From contig CAJINV010000035.1 in NCBI GenBank assembly GCA_905178155.1, forward strand, positions 72,982-115,660: a stretch of 42,679 bases of DNA, read 5' to 3'. The notes beneath the pieces are model-generated. The model had not been told where the DNA came from. It saw only the letters and a list, made by a program, of their open reading frames with translations, and did not search any database. Positions 32,055 to 39,171 of this stretch are shown piece by piece (position 1 is the stretch's first letter; every line of letters begins with the position of its first letter). The stretch is from Amoebophrya sp. A120. Taxonomy: Eukaryota > Sar > Dinophyceae > Syndiniales > Amoebophryaceae. Position numbers and translations under genes: made by a program.

Positions 32055-35000
32055 TTATTTTTTCTCCTCCCCGCTCGTCGTGGTGTCCTCCGTCCAAAAC
32101 TCCCTTCCGACTCCCATAAACTCCAATGCCTTCTCGCACCGACCCTTCTCTTTAGCAGAAGCCGTTGCAAAATACGATGCGTCTTCATCTCGGAGAGGAA
32201 ATCCAGCACAAAGAAATGGCGGGTGCACTTTGTGTAGCCGGCACAGTGCTTTTAAATTCCGCTCGTATCCGCCATCCTCGGTGAACGCCTGCTTTGCTTT
32301 CCCGCAATTCCCATTCCCGTATCCTGCAAAACCTCACCTCAACCCTCTAATTTGTGATGCGAATCCAAATCAGCAGACATTCAATGTTTGGGCAAAGTTT
32401 GGTTGTTTGAAATTGGTATTTGCCTATACAAATTTCAACACAATCACAATCTCGATCTTGCGTGTTGTGCATCACAAATTAAGTGCGTCTGTGATTTTTC
32501 GTGGCGTAGTACCCCGTCGGCAGAATTGATCTTCGCCTCCACCAGCGCTACCCTGATATCGGGTGCAAATATGTTTGGGTCTGGAAAAGTGCCGAAGTTT
32601 GTCATGCGGGTTCCTTTGCAGGGCCCAGAAGATCTGGAATGCAGAGCACCTCAGTACTTCTACAGGCTCTGCAATATTGACGTTGTGTTTGCAATACGTA
32701 TTCTGCATAAGAAACCCTTTTTTCTTCGTGTGGCCCACAAGATTCGTCAGCTTTATGTCCTACTCAGGCATGACAGATTTCTGTGCGCCTGACGGAGAGC
32801 ATCACAAAATCGAATCTTTCCAGACCCAGACGTAACTACTGCGGCTCATACCTGACTGGTGTACACGATTGTGGTGGACAATACACGAAGACGTCGCTGA
32901 GGGCGGTGCCGTTAGATCCACCGCACAGTGCCGTCACAGAGAGGGCGGGCTCGTCCCCATTTTCGGTCGCGAAAAGCAGTCGCAACGCGCTGTAGCTGCT
33001 ACCGGCGTTGTCGCCCCCAGCCACGGAAGATGAAGCTTCGCTGGTGAACCTCGTGTTCTGTTCCTGGACGAGCGACAGTTCTCGTTTTCCACCCAGAAAG
33101 CACAATGGCCTCCCCATGCGCCCTTCGCGGAAACACTTTGTTGCTTCGCTGCTCCAGTTCGTTTTCAAAAACGCTATCAGCAAACTTCCGTCGCAACCGC
33201 GCACCATGTAGTCATGTCGCGGAAAGCATTCTTCTATGCGGATCACCTCCGGCAAGAACTCCGAGTCGGGGGACCAACTAAAATTTCCTTGCTCAGAATC
33301 TACTTCGCGGCTCAGCTGAAACGACAGGCCGTCGAGATGCGTTGGGTCCACTTGGTCCAGGGCCCGGATTAAGCTGTGCGGAATTTCGGAGCATATGCTT
33401 CCGGTGCGAAAGAACGATTCCGCGCGGTCCCGGGTCAATTTTGGAAACAAAACGTCGATATGGGCGGGGACAAGATTTTGCTGCGCGTGCCCAAATTTTT
33501 TCGGGAACCCGCTCTTGGAGGTGCCCAGATCTTGCACAAAGTCTCCGAAGATGTTTTCACGGTGGTAAGTGAAAGAAGAAAGACTAACATCCGGCCAGGC
33601 GAGTGCGAAGGCAGCGGTCGCGCCGCAGGAAAGCGCGGGGACTGGTGCTGCGTGGAGCTTTTTCAGAACGCGCTGCTGCATCATCGGATCGGTGGCGGGA
33701 TCCCAGGTTTCCATGGAAAAAAAAACTTGATATTGCTCGACAGTACAGGGGAAATGCCTCGGCATGTCCTCGACCCAATCAGCAGTGCTTTTTTTCCAAA
33801 CGTCCTTTGCGTCCAATTCGTTGTCGATGTGGAAATTCAAAGGGTCGTCCTTCTCGACGCGGAGCAGGAGTTGCACGCCGAGGCCGACCTTGCCTTTCAT
33901 TTCGTCCAGATCCTTCAATATATCCTGCAATATTACGTACCTCGTCGAGAAGTTTGCTGCGAACCGCACGGAAAGCCCGCACTGCAGATCAACGCAGTGG
34001 GAAGTATCATACTCAATGTTCTCGACTAACCCTGCGATCTTCATGCTCAAGAGGCAAGTCTTCTCGGCTACCCCTGCGATCCGGCAAGTGTTCCGGTCCT
34101 GCCCGACGTGGTAGAGGTCTTGTGCCGTACAGCGGGTGACGGATTCCTCATCTGCCGGATCCACGAAATTGACGATGAGTGCCGGTTTGCCGACGATGGC
34201 GTTCGGGTCCGTCCAGTATGAAGTGATTTTTGGAGAAAGAAACCTGTCTCCGATCCACACGCGCAAGGGAAGAGGATGCTCAACGACGTCCATCACCGAG
34301 AGCAGCGTGGCGGGAATGCCGGACGGATCCCCCGTGCGAAAGAAGTGCTCTGCCTTTTTGCGGCCCAATTTTGGAAACAGCAACTCAAGATGTTCAGGGA
34401 CGGGGTTTTGTTTGGCGCGGCCGAATCTCTTCGGGAATCCCGGCGTCGCGGAAGTGACGTCCCGGGCGAAGCGTTCGAAGTATTCCTCTCGCAAGCCCTT
34501 CTGGCTCATGTCCTCTCCTGCTAGTGCGTAAAGCGCGTCGAGTGCCGGGTGTCGTTCGGGAATTTCGGCTGAGCGGAGCGCCTGCGTCATTTGGGTAATA
34601 CCTGAGGGAGACTCTTCATCGGTTTCGTCAGCGTCCTCGTCCTCGCTGCGTTCGTGCTCGCGATATAATCGCTGGTTATCACAGGGGCGTCGAAAAAGAA
34701 GTTGGCAGCGCTCCACCGCAACCATCGGCGATGAGTGACCGGTTCTGGGACACTTGTCGCCGTAGGAACCGCCAAATCGTGACGCCCACGCGTCAGGGTC
34801 CACCAGGACAGCCGCGAGATTAGTTTCCCAAACGTTGAATGCAAAATTATCTGGGTCCCACAACGTCAGCGCGTCGTCCAGCTGCCACGTCAGCCATGGA
34901 TCGTTCGTTGCCGGGAAGCGAAACACTATTTCCAGCTGCATGTTGGGGAACGGCAAAGCGCCCTGAAGCCGCAATCTCACGCCGTTTTGCAGATCGACCG

Positions 35001-37967
35001 TGAAGTAGGACCGCCAGTGCGCATCGACATCACTCACGAGCGTTTTTCCTGCCAAGGTGCAGCACAATTCTCGGAAGTTGAAGAGCTTTGGCTCGTCCCC
35101 CTCCTCGGGACCGAAATCCACCTCGAGCTGGGCAAACCGAAATCCAACTCGAACTCTGCCACGACGTGTCCATAAAAAGTTCTGCTGTTGCATGGGATCC
35201 CGAAAAGTCCGGGTCTTGTAGGACTTGATTTTGGGGTACCAGGAAGTGGTCTTGTCCTTCACACACAACCCCAAAACTTCATGAGCCTGCATATGACCTG
35301 CTCAACAGCTGTTACAATCTGAAACGTTACAAGAGCAATGCTGCTAAAAGTGCGCTGTTTAGTCTACTGTCACGGTATTGCGCATGACAAGTTACGGAGC
35401 TTGAACCCCAATGAGAATCTGGCGAAATTTGTATTGCGAAAAGCGCAGAGCTCTGCATGTTCCTCGTGCTCTCTATGCAAGACAAACCCCAAATTCTGTT
35501 GCAACGCTAAAGATTGTAACATCTGAGCAAGCCATACTGCAAGCGCTTATCGCGTTTTGTGTACACCGGAGGGTCCGGCATGAAGCGGTAAATCAAGCGC
35601 CCAATCTCGTCGGGGACGGGGACCGGAAACGCCCGCTGGACGGTTTCCGGGTTATTCTGTTGCCCAGTGACTATGCAATGCAAAAGTAGCAAATGTGATT
35701 AATATATCGTACCAATTCTTAGCAGCAGCATCATGGCAGCACAAATTTCTGCGTAATTTTTCCACAAGGAAACGAAAAGCTGAAACTTCTATTTGTCATG
35801 CGTGTTATGCAAGACGTACGATATGAATAAGTATTACCATTGCAGAGGGTAGCAGCTCTGCTATCTGTTCCTTCATCTGCACTTCTACCACCATTCACCG
35901 ACGTCGTTCCACCACCAGCTTGAGGATTTTCCACAGCACCAGACCGTCTTCTTGGCGAAGCCACGGAGCCCGACGTAGTGGATGTTCCTGCGTCAGGTGG
36001 TTGAAAGGCAGAACCGACCGCCCGGAAACCGTATCCTGTGCAAAACAAAGTATCGCACGACGCGTATGAAACACGTACGACAATAAATTTTATCCGCATG
36101 AAAAATGAAATTCGTCATGCGGATTCTCCTTGAGAAAGAACTTTGTAATGCATGACTGCGATTAGTACGAGAACGAGTGCGATACTTTTCCAATGCATAG
36201 ATCGCGTTGGTGATTTGCAATAACACGCGCGGACGAGGAACTCAAGGAAGAAGCTGCACCTGTCGAGAAAAAAAATTCATTTGATTTGGTAAACTTGTGA
36301 TGCATGCAGACGGTATACCACTCACTTTGAATGAACACGGTGGATCTGGACTTCTAACTACCTAAACTGCCCATTACTAGAAGAAACGCATTACAGGTTC
36401 TCATTCTCATCTCGGGGTCGGGAGGTTGTACTATACAGAGAAACTCGCTTGTGATGCAAAACTTGGATATCAAAATCGTTAAACTTCTAGAACACATTTT
36501 TCCTTATCAAATACCGATCTTTTCCTGCGTCGTCGCTGCGGCCACACCACGTCGGTCCTCGTCAGCCCTCGTCGGTGGTAGCAAAAATGTTGGTTGTTCT
36601 TGTGCACTAGCAACTGCAGATGCCGCCACACTTGTTTCTCTTTGTTCCCCGTGCGTAAACAACTCCGGAACTTCTACGCTCTGTTGCAAGTTCAATGCGC
36701 TGCTCGTGTCGTGCTCATGATCACTTCCTTGGACTGGTCCGCGTTCCGCAGAACTCGATGCACCTGCATATCAAGAAGAAAAATCTCCCCTCCCCATATC
36801 AAAACCGAAATCTGTGACGCAGATTTGTGGGCACAAATCAGCTTTCTCATGCTAGAAGCAAAGAGATGCGTATGCGGAGTGTAATGCTGGCTGGCGTGGG
36901 AAAGCCTTGCGCCTTCATCATGACAGAAAAGAAAACGAGTGGAAGTGGATAGCAGCATGACAAATTGCCTGCAAACGAATCCGGAGCTGCCTCTCGTGGC
37001 CTTTTAGCACTGCAAAGCGATTTTTGCCCTCAAATACAGCATCACAAATTTCGTTTTCGATATGGGGAGGGGGGATTTTTCGTTTTGATACTGCAACGGA
37101 ATGAGCGCCTCGTCGTGCTGCATCGGCCGGCGCAGACGTAGCTGTCATCGCCGCCGGGACGAGACTTGCTTCAGCCAGCTGGTGGCCTTGACCAGACACG
37201 AGGGGTGGGTTGCTGGACGAACTAGAACTGGAACTGCTGGGGGCTTCCGGCTGTCTATGCTTTGTGAAATTGATTATGACCAGCTCCTGCAATGTCAATT
37301 TGTTTTTGTTATGCAGGTATTATGCCTATTGCCATGACAAATTCCATTTCGTGCCGTCTTAAGACGATCGTCTACGACGACTGCATGACGGATTGCCATA
37401 TGAAGAGCTGGTACATTTATTTCCATCTGATAGGACCGTCCCAGCGTACGCGTAGCTTGCCCTGCTTGTAGTCCCAGCGTGTCAGAAATTGCGGCATTAC
37501 CGCCCGAGGGCGGCGCAGTTGTCGTCGCAACGTTATTGGGAACGTCGGTCCTCGCGACGACTCGCAGCTGCCGCTCGTCCTCTCTTTGTTTCTTCTCAAA
37601 GCACACCATAGCCGCTATGGGGTTCTCAAATGTTACATTCTCAACTGTTTACATGATTTGTTATGCAAAACGAGCATCAACGTCCACAAAATGAAGCTAC
37701 TTCGCATGACAAATTTTGGAAGGGCTAAACAGGATGAGAATCTGTGCTGAATTTGCATTGCAGGAGTTGCAAGATCCGGCCTTTCCCTGTTGCCATTCTT
37801 GCATCACAAATTCATGTAAGAACAGTTGAGAGTGTAACAATGGAGAATCCCATAGCAGCCTGCACGCAGAGTGCGTTCAGCTTCTTCTTCGCCAGCTTTT
37901 CGGAGTACTTCTCGGCGAGCCGGTCGAAAAGGTGCTGCACATCCGGCGCGCGGATGTTGTGCAGCAT
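32055..37967 (-). CDS. Large protein of unknown function, 1289 residues, with two long internal repeats
   Basis: Ten exons (37857-37967, 37424-37612, 37091-37286, 36515-36763, 36203-36259, 35838-36035, 35537-35670, 32852-35286, 32513-32552, 32055-32315) total 3870 nt, exactly 1290 codons. The start MLHNIRAPDVQHLF follows an in-frame TAA. Residues about 1-60 are helical and charged (DRLAEKYSEKLAKKK); about 60-340 are Ser/Thr/Gln/Ala-rich and probably disordered. From about 390 two units of roughly 310 residues follow, each beginning PKI(K/T)SY, containing DLQ.G...R, and ending in a GFPK(R/K)FG...QN.VP.H...LFPKL.R..AE.FFRTG...IP module. A third, shorter region and a C-terminal CEKALEF.GVG.EFW segment follow. 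I recognise no known domain. No signal peptide or membrane segment. Paralogue at 39172-42106. Confidence 0.82.
32316..32512 (-). mobile_element. Introner with a perfect 5-bp TSD
   Basis: TSD CCCGT (32316-32320 and 32513-32517). It contains inverted AATTTGTGATGC (32350 area) and GCATCACAAATT (32470 area) boxes. Removal gives KINSADG followed by NGNCGKAKQAF in frame. Splicing at the tempting GTACTACG donor and TTTTGCAG acceptor together would break the frame. Confidence 0.75.
32553..32851 (-). mobile_element. Introner, family A, with usable GT-AG ends
   Basis: Ends GTGCAAATATGTTTGGGTCT and TTTCCAGACCCAGACG; TSD CCTGA (32552-32556 and 32851-32855). In one border register it reads GTATGAG ... 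ATATCAG on the minus strand, a normal GT-AG intron. Joins SCTPVR to VALVEAKINS. The paralogue has no intron at this place. Confidence 0.87.
35287..35536 (-). mobile_element. Introner, family F, with a perfect TSD
   Basis: Ends TATGACCTGCTCAACAGCTG then TTACAATCTG, and the inverse of TATGGCTTGCTCAGATG then TTACAATCTT: an imperfect TIR of about 45 bp unlike families A-E. TSD CTGCA (35287-35291 and 35537-35541). Joins YTKRDKRLQ to AHEVLGLCV. The frame-keeping border is TA-AG or GT-CA, not GT-AG. Confidence 0.85.
35671..35837 (-). mobile_element. Introner, family B-like, GT-AG
   Basis: Minus strand: CTC TGC AAT G, then GTAATACTTATTC ... GCATTGCATAG, then TCACTGGGCAACAG; joins DSRAATLCN to VTGQQNNPETVQ. 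Ends CAATGCAAAAGTAGC and GTACGATATGAATAAG recall family B. Confidence 0.7.
36036..36202 (-). mobile_element. Introner, family B
   Basis: Ends GTGCAAAACAAAGTATCGCA and GAGTGCGATACTTTTCCAAT. Minus 3' end is TTTTGCACAG. Joins ARVIANHQR to GYGFRAVGSAF in frame; the 5' end is not GT. Confidence 0.75.
36260..36514 (-). other. GT-AG intron, 255 bp
   Basis: Minus strand: AAG ATC G, then GTATTTGATAAGG ... TTTCTCGACAG, then GTGCAGCTTC. Joins TTQEKIG to AASSLSSSSARV. Has CTTGTGATGC boxes but no clear TIR. Confidence 0.7.
36764..37090 (-). mobile_element. Introner, family C, with long TIRs
   Basis: Imperfect TIRs of about 50 bp: 36769-36820 (core AAAAATCTCCCCTCCCCATA) and 37039-37090 (core TATGGGGAGGGGGGATTTTT). 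TSD CTGCA (36764-36768 and 37091-37095). Joins RRGAHSVAG to ASSSAERGPV. GT-AG splicing would shift the frame; TA-AG keeps it. Confidence 0.87.
37287..37423 (-). other. Intron, 137 bp, non-GT donor
   Basis: Minus strand: TAT CAG ATG, then GAAATAAATG ... ACATTGCAG, then GAGCTGGTC; joins GRSYQM to ELVIINFTKH. It has a standard-looking acceptor but starts GA. Contains CATGACAAATT and CATGACGGATT boxes. TIRs not obvious. Confidence 0.6.
37613..37856 (-). mobile_element. Introner, family D, with a 7-bp TSD
   Basis: TIRs: GGTTCTCAAATGTTACATTC then TCAACTGTTTACATGA at 37621-37656, and its imperfect inverse at about 37812-37849. TSD CCATAGC (37606-37612 and 37850-37856). Joins LNALCVQAAM to VCFEKKQRED. 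This TIR is unlike all the others. Confidence 0.88.
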
Positions 37968-38413
37968 TTTGCTTGATAGGGTAAATTAATCAAATCAGAT
38001 TTGAACTTGTCTCGCTCCTCCTTTATTTTACTTCGTCCTATGCTACACTATAAATGAGATCGTTCCTTTGCTTACAGGAAGCTTCGTTTGCTCAGAAACT
38101 TCTGAACTAGGAATAAAGCTGGTGATGGGGTACGTATTGCCGTACTTTTTCTTTCTAGAAATTCCGCGGATGGCTCGGGGAAAAGATAGAGTTTTTTGAC
38201 GGGGACAAGCGACAACATCAAAGTCGGGAATAAAATACCTCCACTTAGTAGAACTTTCGGTACTTAAACTTAGTTTGGGTCGTGGCACAGCTACATATGG
38301 CGTCACCTTCCCTATCAAGTGAAGGCTGTTTAAATAATTGGTGTATAAGAAATAAATACGTGAAAGTAGTGATTTGCGTTTTCAACATCTATTGAAGTCT
38401 TGATTTGTAAACT

Positions 38414-38731
38414 ATGGATACAACAAGTAACCTCGCCTCTCGGATGAAAGAAAAAAGTCGCACATGCTTTGACCAAAACGGTCAACTTTGCCCTCTATGG
38501 GAAAAGCTCGAAGACAGGAAGAAAATGGAGACAGAGTTTGAGGAACCGACAGAGTTTGAGGACGCAAAATGTTCTATGATCCTCCTCAAAGAGGCTCTCG
38601 AACTCGTCGCTCGTCTGGTTTTCACGTTGTTCTTGAAAGTGATCCGGGAAGATGAACTCCAGCATCACAGCTCGGACGTCAGACCGTTATCAAAATGGCA
38701 ACAAATTTCTGTTGTCTTGCCTCTTTCCTAG
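38414..38731 (+). CDS. Possible small hypothetical protein, 105 residues
   Basis: An uninterrupted ATG-to-stop frame between the two large genes. Its Glu/Lys-rich middle (LWEKLEDRKKMETEFEE) and Leu/Val-rich helix (LKEALELVARLVFTLFL) are more protein-like than most frames here. Against it: it would be the only plus-strand gene, it is short, and it has no introner. I do not recognise it; it may be chance. Confidence 0.22.
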   Translation: MDTTSNLASRMKEKSRTCFDQNGQLCPLWEKLEDRKKMETEFEEPTEFEDAKCSMILLKEALELVARLVFTLFLKVIREDELQHHSSDVRPLSKWQQISVVLPLS

Positions 38732-39067
38732 TATATTAAATTTTTCCACCATACTCAAATTTTTGTACACTTTCGCAGGCATGATTCAAATTTTTTTGGT
38801 AATGTTCTTGTACAGAAGTTGCATAAAAAAATCTCGAAACTACACGGTGCTATCATGACACGAAAGAGAGCGAAACAACTATGACATAAAATAAGTATGA
38901 CATTTTTGCATGTGCTTTCCAGAGCGAAACTGTGTTACAAGTTCAAGGAAGCACTGTGCTAATATATGTAAATGACAAAAAAAAAAACTTGATGACTGCC
39001 TTTATCATTGCGTAAAGTTGAGATAGCGTTATTTGCTAACATCAGATTTGCAAAAATGCAATTGGAT

Positions 39068-39108
39068 ATGATCGGTTGAAAAGTTCCGCTCCCCGGAACT
39101 TCTCGATC
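39068..39108. other. Conserved block downstream of the second paralogue
   Basis: Matches 31723-31762 in order and spacing: ATGAT, AAAAGTT, CGCTCCCC and CTTCTCG. Supports duplication of the gene together with its 3' flank. Confidence 0.65.
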
Positions 39109-39171
39109 GACTACCTCTACCTGTGGAGGCACGGGGTGGGTACAGGCAGTCGCAGGAGCTGACAGGACTCT

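Larger units (their letters stand above)
37968..39171. other. Interval between the two paralogues
   Basis: Apart from a weak plus-strand open frame (38414-38731, listed separately), no gene is supported. The homologous downstream block of the second paralogue lies at 39068-39108. Confidence 0.5.

Noticed and set aside
33376-34139. Plus-strand frames of 217 and 178 codons opposite the 1289-residue gene
   Set aside because: Antisense shadows of the long exon; the minus frame is continuous for over 800 codons and has homologous internal repeats and a paralogue.
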